Part shown: piece by piece, positions 6,192 through 13,074 of the stretch
Layout of the letters: each line of letters opens with the position of its first letter
Position numbering within the stretch: position 1 is the stretch's first letter
NCBI GenBank assembly: GCA_030695605.1
Contig: JAUYQE010000062.1
Span: forward strand, 1 to 22,183
Direction of reading: 5' to 3'
Length of the DNA stretch: 22,183 nt
From: Nanobdellota archaeon
GTDB lineage: Archaea; Nanobdellota; Nanobdellia; Woesearchaeales; GW2011-AR9
Notes under the pieces: generated by a model
Databases searched by the model: none
What the model saw: the letters and a program-made list of their open reading frames with translations, nothing else
Told to the model about the DNA's origin: nothing
Translations under genes and position numbers: made by a program

Positions 6192-6824
6192 CTAACACGC
6201 CAGCGCCGTTCCCCCTTCTTCTAGACAAAGGATTTTTCCACTCAAAACACTGTACGACGAGATTTGCGGATGATCCACTTTTTCTTTGCAGCAGATGGTC
6301 TTTGCGGTATTCTTCAGCAGCAGGTCGTACTCGGCTCGTAAATTCGCGAGTGCTGCAGAAGAAGTGCTCTGCGCGGCCCCGAGCTCTTTTTCTTTTTCCT
6401 GCAATTGCCGCTCCCGTTCCTGCAGCTGCGCCGTACAGCTCAGCACCTCCTCGCTCTCTTCTGCTTCCTCTTTTTGCAGCTGCGCTTCCAAGCGGCGTTG
6501 CTCTCCCTGGCAGGCCGCTAACTGCAAAGACTGCTGTTTCTGCTGTTCAAGGCTGGTGGTTAAGGCATCAGAAACCGTGCCGAAGCGAGAGACTAACTCG
6601 TCAGCCAGCCGCGACTGTACGGAAAGGTTCGCCTGGGATGTTAAGAGGTCCAGTTGCATCTCACGGATATTCTTTCCGAATTCTTCTAAAGTATAATTTG
6701 TTTCGTCCAAAGAGCGATATACACCATAACCGAGAATGGCCGGGCGGATAACCAGCACCGCACCCCCGATGACCACCAGAACCAAAAATAAAATACTCCA
6801 CCGCCTCTTTGCGTGCTGTTCCAC
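6192..6824 (-). CDS. Membrane-anchored coiled-coil protein, GTG start
   Basis: A 210-residue protein. A basic N-terminus (residues 1-8) precedes one membrane helix at about 9-31, followed by a long helical region rich in Glu, Gln, Leu and Ala (about 40-170) with heptad character: a single-pass protein with an extended coiled coil. The C-terminal 40 residues contain several cysteines, including a CC pair. I recognise no family. The start codon is GTG, as no in-frame ATG gives a sensible N-terminus before the helix. No clear ribosome-binding site is visible; a TATA-like CTTAAAG sits about 27 nt upstream on the minus strand, consistent with a leaderless GTG. It diverges from the cytidylate kinase gene. 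Structural or scaffold roles are possible but unsupported. Confidence 0.68.
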   Translation of the reverse strand: MEQHAKRRWSILFLVLVVIGGAVLVIRPAILGYGVYRSLDETNYTLEEFGKNIREMQLDLLTSQANLSVQSRLADELVSRFGTVSDALTTSLEQQKQQSLQLAACQGEQRRLEAQLQKEEAEESEEVLSCTAQLQERERQLQEKEKELGAAQSTSSAALANLRAEYDLLLKNTAKTICCKEKVDHPQISSYSVLSGKILCLEEGGTALAC

Positions 6825-6891
6825 AGAGAGAAGGAGAGTGTTGTTCTTTAAGAAGGTTGCTCTGGGCCAACCCGAACGGCAATCGCGAAAT

Positions 6892-6899
6892 CTTTATTA
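6892..6899 (+). promoter_or_regulatory. TATA box deciding the cmk start
   Basis: CTTTATTA lies only a few bases before the ATG at 6903, so that ATG would be upstream of the transcription start (about 6918-6921). This supports the ATG at 6924 as the real start. Confidence 0.5.
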
Positions 6900-6923
6900 A
6901 ACATGGAGAAGTTTAGGAGTGCC

Positions 6924-7526
6924 ATGATTATTACGATTTCGGGAACTCCCGGCAGCGGAAAAAGCACCGTCGCAAAACTGTTAGTGAAAGCTCTAGGGGC
7001 GGAACGCATCTATGTGGGTGGCATGCGCCGTGAGCTAGCAAAAGAAAGAGGGATAACCCTCATCGAATTAAACGAGTATGCAAAAACACACTCAGAAACG
7101 GACGTGGATGTCGATAAGAAAGCATCAGAACTCGCTAAAAAGCTGGAAAAAGAGGGAAAAATAGTCATTGCTGAAGGCCATACGCAATTCTATTTCATTC
7201 CTGACTCGATAAAAATATTCATCAAAGTCGACCCTGAGGAAGCGGCCCGCAGAATCTGGAAAGATTTACAGCAAAAAGAGACCAGAGATGCGCGCAACGA
7301 AGGCAATATATCTTCTTTGGAGCAAATGAAGAGAAGAGTCCAGGAACGCTTTAAAGAAGATAATGCGCGCTATCAGAAATACTACGGCCTTGATTATCTG
7401 GACGAATCCCACTACGATCTGGTTATTGATTCAACGACGATTACCGCTGAACAAGTCACCGAGAAAATTCTCTTGTTTCTCAAAGGCAAAAGAGCTCTGA
7501 AAAAGAAGAAAAGCGGCTCTCTCTAA
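6924..7526 (+). CDS. cmk: Archaeal-type cytidylate kinase
   Basis: A 200-residue P-loop kinase. GTPGSGKST (residues 7-15) is the Walker A loop right after the ITIS strand, typical of archaeal CMP/dCMP kinase. YVGGMRRELAKERGITLIELNEYA (about 33-56) matches the NMP-binding region. IVIAEGHTQFYFIPD is the second strand where the family usually has a gated Arg/Asp motif, and RRVQERFKEDNARYQKYYGLDY is the lid and late helix. It phosphorylates CMP/dCMP to the diphosphates in pyrimidine nucleotide supply. A longer start at 6903 is rejected because of the promoter position and the AGGAG at 6915-6919 before 6924. The C-terminus ends in a basic KKKK tail. AdoMet- or adenylate-specific relatives are less likely. 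Confidence 0.83.
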   Translation: MIITISGTPGSGKSTVAKLLVKALGAERIYVGGMRRELAKERGITLIELNEYAKTHSETDVDVDKKASELAKKLEKEGKIVIAEGHTQFYFIPDSIKIFIKVDPEEAARRIWKDLQQKETRDARNEGNISSLEQMKRRVQERFKEDNARYQKYYGLDYLDESHYDLVIDSTTITAEQVTEKILLFLKGKRALKKKKSGSL

Positions 7527-7550
7527 TCCCTTTTGCGTTTCTTCAAGAAA

Positions 7551-7560
7551 ATATTTATAA
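7551..7560 (+). promoter_or_regulatory. TATA box for FKBP gene
   Basis: ATATTTATAA centred about 27-29 nt before the ATG at 7585. A GGAGTG at 7575-7580 lies right at the predicted start, so the transcript has at most a very short leader. Confidence 0.6.
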
Positions 7561-7584
7561 ATTCGTCCAAAAAAGGAGTGCCCC

Positions 7585-8292
7585 ATGGCAGAAATCATTC
7601 AATCCCATGACTTTATCACCTTACAGTACACCGGCATGCTTCCGGACGGCATGGTCTTTGATACGACCAATGAAGCAGTAGCCCGGCAGCAGCATCTCTA
7701 TAACCAGAAGGCTTCTTACGGCCCGATGACCATCTGCATCGGCGAGAAACAGATTCTTCCCGGATTGGACGAGGCCCTCGTCGGCAAAGAGATTGGAAAG
7801 AACTGTATGGTTTCCCTGGCACCCGAACACGCCTTCGGCAAGCGGGACATCAAGAACCTGCGCATCGTGCCGATGAGCGTTTTCCGCGAGCATAAGATGA
7901 ACCCCCAGCCGGGCCTGCAGATTACCGTTGACGGGCAGCTGGGCATCGTCAATCGCGTTTCGGGCGGCCGAGTCATTGTCAACTTCAATCATCCTTTAGC
8001 CGGAAAAGACGTGCAGTATGCGGTAGAAATCATCGAGAAGGTGACGGATGCAAAAAGGCAGCTGGAAGCCTTCCTGCATACGGCTTTTCACATCCCCACC
8101 AAAGATCTGCGGGTAGAATTGACTGGAAAAAAAGCGATGGTTACCCTGCCGATGGCTTTTCCCAATGAATTTTCTGACATGCTCGGGAAGAAGCTGGCAA
8201 CACTCACGGGATTGGAAGAAGTAACTGTTGCGGGCAAAACGATGCCGAAAGAAGTCGCACGCCAAGAAGCGGGATCAGCGCCGGAAGCGTAG
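7585..8292 (+). CDS. Long archaeal FKBP-type peptidyl-prolyl isomerase
   Basis: A 235-residue SlyD-like FKBP. The FKBP half-domains are visible as FITLQYTGMLPDGMVFDTT (about 10-28), then GPMTICIGEKQILPGLDEALVGK (47-69) and PEHAFGKRD. The inserted chaperone flap (IF domain, about 90-130) contains IVNRVSGGRVIVNFNHPLAGKDVQYAVEI, the signature closing strand. A C-terminal domain of about 80 residues, found in archaeal long FKBPs, follows from about 155. It catalyses proline cis-trans isomerisation and acts as a folding chaperone in the cytosol. It has its own strong TATA promoter and lies between cmk and ftsZ. No metal-binding His-rich tail as in bacterial SlyD. Confidence 0.9.
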   Translation: MAEIIQSHDFITLQYTGMLPDGMVFDTTNEAVARQQHLYNQKASYGPMTICIGEKQILPGLDEALVGKEIGKNCMVSLAPEHAFGKRDIKNLRIVPMSVFREHKMNPQPGLQITVDGQLGIVNRVSGGRVIVNFNHPLAGKDVQYAVEIIEKVTDAKRQLEAFLHTAFHIPTKDLRVELTGKKAMVTLPMAFPNEFSDMLGKKLATLTGLEEVTVAGKTMPKEVARQEAGSAPEA

Positions 8293-8346
8293 GGAATTCA
8301 TATATCCATCCCGCATGTTGTAATCGGCGGTTTTAAGCATAATAAT

Positions 8347-8355
8347 CTTTATATA
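8347..8355 (+). promoter_or_regulatory. TATA box for ftsZ
   Basis: CTTTATATA centred about 49 nt before the ATG at 8400, predicting a leader of about 23 nt. An out-of-frame ATG at 8386 in the leader opens a short overlapping frame. Confidence 0.5.
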
Positions 8356-8399
8356 GCTTCTTTTGGTTTTTACTGGAGTTATAAAATGTGTGATTTTGT

Positions 8400-9578
8400 A
8401 TGGCCTATCAATCAGAATCTTTCTCAGCACCCGGGCAAGGAGCTGCACCGTATGTGCATCCTAAATTTTCTCCAGACATTCAAACTCAGGAAATCTCCCA
8501 CAAGCAGGCCAATAGTGATATTGATGATGAGCTGAGAAAGATGCTGGCCAGCCACAAGACCAGAATTAAAGTCGTGGGCTGTGGCGGAGCAGGCAATAAT
8601 ACGATTAATCGCATTTTTGAAGTCGGCATTAAAGGCGTTGAAACCATTGCTATCAACACCGATGCCCAGGATCTGCTCTACACCAATTCCGATAAGAAAG
8701 TGCTCATCGGCAAAGAGCTGACGCAGGGCTTAGGAGCAGGAGCCAATCCGAAAGTCGGCGAAGCTGCTGCCAAAGAGAATGAAGCGGACCTGAAAAAAAC
8801 AATGGAAGGTGCCGACATGGTTTTCATCACCTGCGGCTTGGGTGGCGGCACGGGAACGGGAAGCGCTCCGTTCATTGCGCAATTGGCGCAGAAGATGGGC
8901 ATTCTGAGCGTGGCCATTGTGACGATGCCATTCATGATGGAAGGCTCGCATCGGCATGAAAATGCCATCTCCGGCCTGGAACGGCTGGAACAGAGCATTA
9001 ACACCCTGATTGTCATTCCCAACGAAAAGCTGCTGGAACTGGCGCCGCATTTGCCCCTGCAGACCGCTTTCAAAGTGGCAGATGAAGTGCTGACGAATGC
9101 CGTCAAAGGCATCGCGGAACTGGTGACTCGCGCCGGCTTAGTGAACCTGGACTTTGCGGACGTGAAAGCCATCATGAGCGAAGGCGGTGTAGCGCTGATC
9201 GGTGTCGGCGAGTCCGATGCGGAAAATAGGGCAGAGGAATCCGTGCAGAAAGCCTTGGAAAATCCGTTGATTGACGTGGATATTTCCCAGGCGACGGGTG
9301 CGCTGATCAATATTTCCGGCGGGGAGAATTTAACACTGGATGAATCCCGGAAGATTGTGGAAACCGTTGCTGAGCGGCTCGATCCCCATGCTAAGATTAT
9401 CTGGGGTGCGCAGATTTACAAAGACCTAGAAAAGACGGTGCGCACCATGCTGATCATCACGGGCGTGCAGTCCGAGCAGATTTTTGGGGAAGGCAACAAG
9501 TATTTCACCCACAAGCAAGAAGCCATCGAAGATGAGCTGGGCATTGAATTTATGGATGAAAGGAAGAGAAAATCCTAA
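8400..9578 (+). CDS. ftsZ: Cell-division GTPase FtsZ
   Basis: A 392-residue tubulin-superfamily GTPase that polymerises into the division ring. After an archaeal-type N-terminal extension of about 55 residues come RIKVVGCGGAGNNTINRI (T1 region), NTDAQDL, and the tubulin signature GGGTGTGS at residues 148-155. AIVTMPFMMEG and NLDFADVKAIMSEGG follow, the latter the T7 loop carrying the catalytic acid residues NxxDxxD. The C-terminal domain is complete and ends in a charged tail. In-frame codons upstream of 8400 hit a stop at 8391, fixing the start. Its downstream neighbours secE and spt5 form a widely conserved archaeal gene order. Clear-cut identification. Confidence 0.97.
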   Translation: MAYQSESFSAPGQGAAPYVHPKFSPDIQTQEISHKQANSDIDDELRKMLASHKTRIKVVGCGGAGNNTINRIFEVGIKGVETIAINTDAQDLLYTNSDKKVLIGKELTQGLGAGANPKVGEAAAKENEADLKKTMEGADMVFITCGLGGGTGTGSAPFIAQLAQKMGILSVAIVTMPFMMEGSHRHENAISGLERLEQSINTLIVIPNEKLLELAPHLPLQTAFKVADEVLTNAVKGIAELVTRAGLVNLDFADVKAIMSEGGVALIGVGESDAENRAEESVQKALENPLIDVDISQATGALINISGGENLTLDESRKIVETVAERLDPHAKIIWGAQIYKDLEKTVRTMLIITGVQSEQIFGEGNKYFTHKQEAIEDELGIEFMDERKRKS

Positions 9579-9583
9579 GAAAA

Positions 9584-9592
9584 GTTTATAAA
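9584..9592 (+). promoter_or_regulatory. TATA box for secE-spt5
   Basis: GTTTATAAA centred 27 nt before the secE ATG (9615), so transcription should start at the start codon. Confidence 0.65.
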
Positions 9593-9614
9593 TGAAGTTC
9601 TGGTTTAGCCCGCT

Positions 9615-9812
9615 ATGGACCAGCCCGAGCAGCAACTGGAACAGCCCGGCAAGCTGAAACGGTTCTGGAAAGAGACTCTGCGAGTGCTCCGGGTCACGAA
9701 AAAACCCAACAAAGAAGAGTATAAAAACCTGGCTAAAATTACTGGTCTCGGCTGTGCCGCCATCGGCATTATCGGCTTTATCATTTTCCTGATAAAACAA
9801 CTGCTTATCTAA
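9615..9812 (+). CDS. secE: SecE/Sec61-gamma translocase subunit
   Basis: A 65-residue single-pass membrane protein. A hydrophilic N-terminus is followed by the amphipathic FWKETLRVLRVTKKPNKEEY helix (about residues 18-37) that lies on the membrane, then one membrane helix at about 43-62. The pattern R-V-x-x-x-x-K-P-x-x-x-E is the SecE/Sec61-gamma signature. It stabilises the SecY channel in the cytoplasmic membrane. The gene is leaderless and is followed after one base by spt5; this secE-spt5 pairing is standard in archaea. Confidence 0.93.
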   Translation: MDQPEQQLEQPGKLKRFWKETLRVLRVTKKPNKEEYKNLAKITGLGCAAIGIIGFIIFLIKQLLI

Positions 9813-9813
9813 C

Positions 9814-10287
9814 ATGGAAACCGCAATTTTTGGACTGAGGACAGCGGCGAACCGCGAAGATCAGGTAGTGGACTACTTGGCTGCCAAGCTGCAAAGAGCA
9901 GGAGGGGGAATTCTGGCAGTCATCCGCCCCCACGGCATGCGCGGCTACATCTTCGTAGAGGCCACCTCGAAAGCAGCAGCGGAAGCAATCCTCCAGGGTG
10001 TTCCTTATGCTCGGGGATTATTGGCTACAGCGATTCCTTACGAAGAGATCGAGCACATGCTTGCCCAAGTCAAAGTCGAGATGAATATCCAGAAGAGTGA
10101 CATTGTCGAGATTATTTCCGGGCCTTTCAAGCGCGAGCACGCCAAAGTCATGCGCATCAACCAGCAGAAAGAAGAGATTGTTGTCGAGCTTCTTGAAGCT
10201 GCCGTACCCATTCCGATCACCGTCAAGATGGATGCGGTGAAGGTTATCCGCCGGGAAAGCGAAGAAGAAGAGAAAGAGGAGAAGTGA
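9814..10287 (+). CDS. spt5: Transcription elongation factor Spt5 (NusG)
   Basis: A 157-residue archaeal Spt5. The NGN domain spans residues 1-85, with FGLRTAANREDQVVDYL at the start and HGMRGYIFVEA in the middle. A KOW domain follows at about 93-140, recognised by KSDIVEIISGPFKREHAKVMRI. A 15-residue Glu/Lys tail completes it. It binds the RNA polymerase clamp with Spt4 to promote processive elongation and couples transcription to ribosomes. The ATG is one base after the secE stop, so the two are cotranscribed. A hairpin and T-run lie 18-54 nt downstream. Confidence 0.95.
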   Translation: METAIFGLRTAANREDQVVDYLAAKLQRAGGGILAVIRPHGMRGYIFVEATSKAAAEAILQGVPYARGLLATAIPYEEIEHMLAQVKVEMNIQKSDIVEIISGPFKREHAKVMRINQQKEEIVVELLEAAVPIPITVKMDAVKVIRRESEEEEKEEK

Positions 10288-10305
10288 ATTAGAATAATAG
10301 ATATG

Positions 10306-10341
10306 TGCTATACTGTTATAGCAGACTAATTGATATTTTTT
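10306..10341 (+). terminator. Hairpin plus T-run after spt5
   Basis: TGCTATA (10306-10312) and TATAGCA (10317-10323) form a perfect 7-bp stem with a CTGT loop. A T6 run follows at 10336-10341. The T-run alone could stop archaeal RNA polymerase; the hairpin may protect the 3' end. Confidence 0.42.
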
Positions 10342-10372
10342 ATCATAATTCTTAACAATTTGCGCAGAAAAT

Positions 10373-10380
10373 CTTATAAA
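10373..10380 (+). promoter_or_regulatory. TATA box for 50-codon gene
   Basis: CTTATAAA centred about 34 nt before the ATG at 10411, giving a leader of about 8 nt. It supports the small gene being real. Confidence 0.5.
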
Positions 10381-10410
10381 TGATAGGTACATTATGGAGT
10401 ATATTAGAAA

Positions 10411-10563
10411 ATGGCAAAACCAATCAGAGCAACACCAACTTTGAGAGGACCAGATGCTATACGTTTTGTTAGAAATATGATTAAAGAACAAACAAACCCC
10501 AATCCTCAACGTATAGAATTCATTAAAAAAGCGTTACATACTAAATTTAACGTTGTTAATTAA
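10411..10563 (+). CDS. 50-residue hypothetical protein, possible antitoxin-like
   Basis: ATG at 10411 to TAA at 10561-10563 encodes 50 residues opening MAKPIRATPTLRGPDAIRFV, with a basic, helical remainder. It has its own TATA box. Its last 30 nt overlap, tail to tail, the end of the GNAT-related gene on the other strand. Small proteins starting with a K-P-I-x-x-T-P-x-L-x-G-x-D-A pattern are, as I recall, often found beside toxin-like genes, so an antitoxin role is possible. However, the convergent layout is not the usual head-to-tail toxin-antitoxin arrangement, and the neighbouring GNAT is broken. Function unproven. Confidence 0.6.
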   Translation: MAKPIRATPTLRGPDAIRFVRNMIKEQTNPNPQRIEFIKKALHTKFNVVN

Positions 10564-11079
10564 ATCTAAGTACATTGGTGTCGTCCCTTTCTTACGCTCT
10601 TTCAATGAAATAAACCCCACTTTCTTGTAAAAGTGTATTGGATCATTCTGAGGATTTCGCTTTGCATCCAAGACAATAAACCGGCAGCCAGCATATTCAC
10701 TAAAAATATGATTGGCCACTTTGACCGCAAAAGCGAGCATCAGAGTTCCTATGCTTTTCCTCAAAAAACGATTGTCTACACAAAGCCTACCAACTTTTAA
10801 TGCGGGTAGGGAGTGATATCCTATCCCTTTGTTCCTAAAAGCTTCTTTTAAATTACCCTCTAAGTTGATTCTATCATTCAATAAGGTGATATACCCTACC
10901 AGTTATCCTGTTGATCTCAAAAACCAGAGATAGGTTACCGAAATCTTATGAGTCTGATTGTTTAAAGCATCTTCCACCAAGAAATTAACGAGTTCCGGTT
11001 CGTACGATTTGAATTCTTTGACATTATGCGTTTCATTTATTCGTACGATTTTTACGTCATGGGCAGTTATTTTTTCCAT
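10534..11079 (-). pseudogene. GNAT acetyltransferase gene interrupted by one in-frame stop
   Basis: Read from the ATG at 11079 the frame gives 58 codons (MEKITAHDVKIVRINETH...), then TAA at 10903-10905 (codon 59), then continues without a shift for 122 more residues to 10534. The part after the stop contains a GNAT core: LPALKVGRLCVDNRF, KSIGTLMLAFAV (the acetyl-CoA loop, where the usual Q-x-x-G-x-G is degenerate) and HFYKKVGF near the end. The part before the stop supplies the N-terminal strand and helix, and ...LRSTG-stop-LVGYITLL falls in a beta strand. This best fits a single GAA-to-TAA type nonsense mutation in a TacT-like GNAT. The promoter (TATA at 11121-11130) is intact. Readthrough or internal initiation are alternatives. 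The C-terminal fragment alone (ATG at 10881) lacks the first third of the fold. Confidence 0.78.
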
Positions 11080-11120
11080 TTTTTACTCTATCTCGGGATT
11101 ATTACCAAAACAACAATAAT

Positions 11121-11130
11121 TTTTAAATAC
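11121..11130. promoter_or_regulatory. Shared TATA region for tRNA-Gly and the GNAT pseudogene
   Basis: TTTTAAATAC is centred about 26 nt before 11151 on the plus strand (tRNA-Gly at 11154), and about 26 nt before 11099 on the minus strand, giving a 20-nt leader for the GNAT gene. Confidence 0.45.
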
Positions 11131-11153
11131 ATCTCTTTTTCTCATCATTGCAC

Positions 11154-11224
11154 ACGGCTGTGGTCTAGTGGTATGATCCGAGCTTCCCAAGCTTGTAGTC
11201 CGGGTTCGATTCCCGGCAGCCGTA
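11154..11224 (+). tRNA. tRNA-Gly(CCC)
   Basis: Acceptor ACGGCTG (11154-11160) pairs with CAGCCGT (11217-11223), discriminator A11224, no encoded CCA. The D arm is short with GTC/GAT-type pairing and TAGTGGTAT loop. Anticodon stem CGAGC/GCTTG surrounds TTCCCAA, anticodon CCC. The T arm CCGGG-TTCGATT-CCCGG is perfect. About 71 nt, no intron. The first pair is A-U instead of the common G-C. T-rich tracts right after (11228-11239) form a likely terminator. Confidence 0.9.
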
Positions 11225-11292
11225 GTGTTTTTGGTTTTTGAAGAGAAGTAATCTGGAGACAACGAGCACTTTGCATACTGCTGAAGCGATAA

Positions 11293-11301
11293 TTTTTAAT
11301 A
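11293..11301 (+). promoter_or_regulatory. TATA box for 88-residue hypothetical
   Basis: TTTTTAATA centred 27 nt before the ATG at 11324; predicted leaderless transcript. Confidence 0.55.
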
Positions 11302-11323
11302 CTCTCCCCGTTAACGAAAACAA

Positions 11324-11590
11324 ATGGCCCTTCCAATAGAGGCACTCGATGAACTGGCAGATAAGCTTGTTGAAATGCTGCGAGAAAAAAGAGGGTTGGC
11401 TCCCAGTATCGACCTTTCTAATTGGTGGGGAGAGAGTGATATGTTTGGAATGGGTTCTTATCGTGCTGTAGCTGATCACGCCATACAACAAGGAAAAATG
11501 ATGCGGCTTTATGTTGAAGGCTTTGATCCAAAAAAAGATGTTGACCATGGATTTAAAACGTGGTATGCTTTAACGAGAAAATACCGCTGA
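11324..11590 (+). CDS. Hypothetical 88-residue soluble protein
   Basis: An unrecognised small protein. Residues 1-25 form an amphipathic helix (ALDELADKLVEMLREK). The middle contains SNWWGESDMFGMGSYRAVADHA, an aromatic/Gly-rich loop then a helix. The end is basic and aromatic (FKTWYALTRKYR). There is no signal peptide or membrane helix and no cysteine. The start is set by the TATA box 27 nt upstream. It is convergent with the TatD gene, 7 nt apart, and independent of the preceding tRNA-Gly. Confidence in it being a gene is good because of the promoter and codon use. Confidence 0.68.
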   Translation: MALPIEALDELADKLVEMLREKRGLAPSIDLSNWWGESDMFGMGSYRAVADHAIQQGKMMRLYVEGFDPKKDVDHGFKTWYALTRKYR

Positions 11591-11597
11591 GCGTTTT

Positions 11598-12407
11598 TCA
11601 GCTGCGACTCAGAAAAACTCGTTCATAATTCTCCCAAATCTGTTCTGCAACTTTTTCTTCAGAAAGCCCTTTTATCTGAGCTATCTTTTTGACCGTTTCC
11701 AGCACAAAAGCCGGCTCATTCTTCTGGCCGGGAAACGGACTTAGCCACGGAGCATCTGTTTCGGTGAGTAATTGCTTCAGGTCAACGAGCTGGACCAGCA
11801 TCTGGAAATGCTCCAGCCGGAGAATATTAGGCGGAATGGAGAAGTAAAAGCCCTTGGCTGCAGCTCGGATAACCAGCTTTTTGCTCCCGCCAAAGCAATG
11901 CAAGTCGACGGGAATCTCGTTGTTCGGCAGCTCTTCTTCAAGGATGTCGATGCACTCGAGTTCTGCTTTCCGGGAATGAATGACAATCGGCTTTTTCAGC
12001 GTCTTGGCAAAGCGAATAATCTTCCGAAAGTTCTCAGCCTGCTGCTCGCCCGTCTCTTCTTTTTTAGTCCAATGGAAATCCATGCCGACCTCGCCGATAG
12101 CGGTAATTTCTTTCTGGTGCTGCTGGAAGAAGGCAAATTCGCCGTCAAGATTGATCTTTTCCGTCTGCCGCGGCAAGCCGGTTTCCCTTTCCGATAAGCC
12201 TAAAGCGTCAATGGGATAGATGCCGAGGCTGGCTTTTATTATCGGATAGTTCTTGGCGAGCTGCAGGACTTCCCGGTTTGCTGGGGGATTCACGCCAGAA
12301 GTAAGAATGGCTTTTACGCCGGCTTTTTCGGCACGTTTTAGTACCTCGGGCAGATCATCTTTAAAGAGTGCATGATTCAGATGGCAATGGACGTCGACGA
12401 GGTTCAT
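11598..12407 (-). CDS. TatD-family metal-dependent hydrolase (DNase)
   Basis: A 269-residue TIM-barrel amidohydrolase of the TatD family. Metal and active-site motifs appear in order: DVHCHLNH (His7, His9), AIGEVGMDFHW (the metal-bridging Glu), PIVIHSRKAE (metal His), PVDLHCFGGS (second metal His) and LLTETDAPWLSP (catalytic Asp). Length matches the family (about 260). Members have 3'-5' exonuclease or DNase activity and act in DNA or RNA repair and turnover. A TATA box at 12428-12438 predicts a leaderless mRNA from the ATG at 12407. It is divergent from the next small gene, with under 80 nt between, and has no obvious operon partner. Confidence 0.92.
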   Translation of the reverse strand: MNLVDVHCHLNHALFKDDLPEVLKRAEKAGVKAILTSGVNPPANREVLQLAKNYPIIKASLGIYPIDALGLSERETGLPRQTEKINLDGEFAFFQQHQKEITAIGEVGMDFHWTKKEETGEQQAENFRKIIRFAKTLKKPIVIHSRKAELECIDILEEELPNNEIPVDLHCFGGSKKLVIRAAAKGFYFSIPPNILRLEHFQMLVQLVDLKQLLTETDAPWLSPFPGQKNEPAFVLETVKKIAQIKGLSEEKVAEQIWENYERVFLSRS

Positions 12408-12427
12408 GAAGCCAAGGAACAGTGTGC

Positions 12428-12438
12428 CATTTAAAGCC
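12428..12438 (-). promoter_or_regulatory. TATA box for TatD-family gene
   Basis: The minus strand reads AAGGCTTTAAATGG; the box centre is about 25-26 nt before the ATG at 12407. Confidence 0.55.
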
Positions 12439-12450
12439 TTTTCCCCAATC

Positions 12451-12460
12451 TATTTATAAT
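12451..12460 (+). promoter_or_regulatory. TATA box for first 90-residue paralogue
   Basis: TATTTATAAT is centred 27 nt before the ATG at 12482. This argues against the longer frame beginning at a GTG at 12422, which would lie upstream of the promoter. Confidence 0.6.
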
Positions 12461-12481
12461 CCGCTCTCTTTTCTGGTACTC

Positions 12482-12748
12482 ATGGCGCTTGATGATCTCG
12501 TTTTAACCAAAGAGATTTCTTTTCTTGCCACACAGATTCATTCTGTTCCCCAAGAACTGCGGAATTTTGTTAGCCGGAACTTTAACGGCGAGCAGTCTTT
12601 AGACTATTATAAAGGGCTTATCCGGGGCTTTCTTTCAGCCGGCCCTGTAGGGAGCTTAGGAAAAACGGAGCAGCACCGCCGCCCTCTGATGGAGACCGCC
12701 ATCTGCATTGCCTACGAGCTTATTGAACGGGGCATGGTAGAAGAATAA
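12482..12748 (+). CDS. Hypothetical protein, first of two paralogues
   Basis: An 88-residue soluble, mostly helical protein of unknown family. It aligns by eye over its whole length with the product of the next gene: LATQIHSVPQELRNFV here against LATHIDEVPADIRQWV there, then SL-YY, then a C-terminal IAYELIERGMVEE against IAHELVARGLLQE. These shared blocks suggest three or four helices. The ATG at 12482 is fixed by the TATA box 27 nt upstream. No catalytic signature is visible. The pair could be partners or subunits, or diverged copies of a regulator. Confidence 0.72.
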   Translation: MALDDLVLTKEISFLATQIHSVPQELRNFVSRNFNGEQSLDYYKGLIRGFLSAGPVGSLGKTEQHRRPLMETAICIAYELIERGMVEE

Positions 12749-12766
12749 GTACCATATCGCCGAAAT

Positions 12767-12775
12767 GCTTATATC
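12767..12775 (+). promoter_or_regulatory. TATA box for second paralogue
   Basis: GCTTATATC centred about 27 nt before the GTG at 12799, matching a leaderless GTG start. Confidence 0.5.
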
Positions 12776-12798
12776 GCTTGCTCACTTTCTGTAAAAGA

Positions 12799-13074
12799 GT
12801 GGTCTTTGAAAGAGGGGTTGTTCTTGACAACATTTATGATTTGGCTACGCATATTGATGAAGTACCAGCTGATATTCGCCAATGGGTTGAGGACTATTTT
12901 ATGATAGACCGGCCGCTCTCTTATTACCAACCATTTCTCCATGGAGTCATTGCAGCTACTGAAATAGGCGACTGGGAGAAGTATCCGCAGGCCTTCGGGC
13001 CCTTGGGATATCTAGCAGTCGGCATTGCCCATGAATTAGTTGCCCGGGGGCTGCTGCAAGAGCTGCTTCACTGA
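12799..13074 (+). CDS. Hypothetical protein, second paralogue, leaderless GTG start
   Basis: A 91-residue paralogue of the preceding gene (shared LAT-I--VP--R--V, SL-YY and IA-EL--RG blocks). The open frame extends to a TTG at 12778, but GTG at 12799 is preferred. It sits 27 nt after the TATA centre, and it gives an N-terminus (MVFERGVVLD) that aligns in length with the paralogue's MALDDLVLTK. The stop overlaps the convergent membrane-protein gene by 7 nt. The function is unknown; the acidic, tyrosine-rich middle (DRPLSYYQPF) is the best conserved part. Confidence 0.7.
   Translation: MVFERGVVLDNIYDLATHIDEVPADIRQWVEDYFMIDRPLSYYQPFLHGVIAATEIGDWEKYPQAFGPLGYLAVGIAHELVARGLLQELLH

Noticed and set aside
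6286..6751. Two plus-strand frames over the coiled-coil gene
   Set aside because: Serine/cysteine- or proline-rich shadows of the Glu/Gln-rich coiled coil on the other strand.
8678..9310. Long minus-strand open frame of 210 codons opposite ftsZ
   Set aside because: It is antisense to a certain ftsZ gene, has low-complexity Ser/Ala-rich composition and no promoter or ribosome-binding site.
9426..9815. 129-codon minus-strand frame opposite the ftsZ end and secE
   Set aside because: Antisense to secE, whose motifs and promoter are clear; Phe-rich shadow composition.
10903..10905. TAA in the GNAT gene read as a recoded sense codon
   Set aside because: TAA ends many other genes here (secE and others) normally and no recoding element is visible; a nonsense mutation is simpler.
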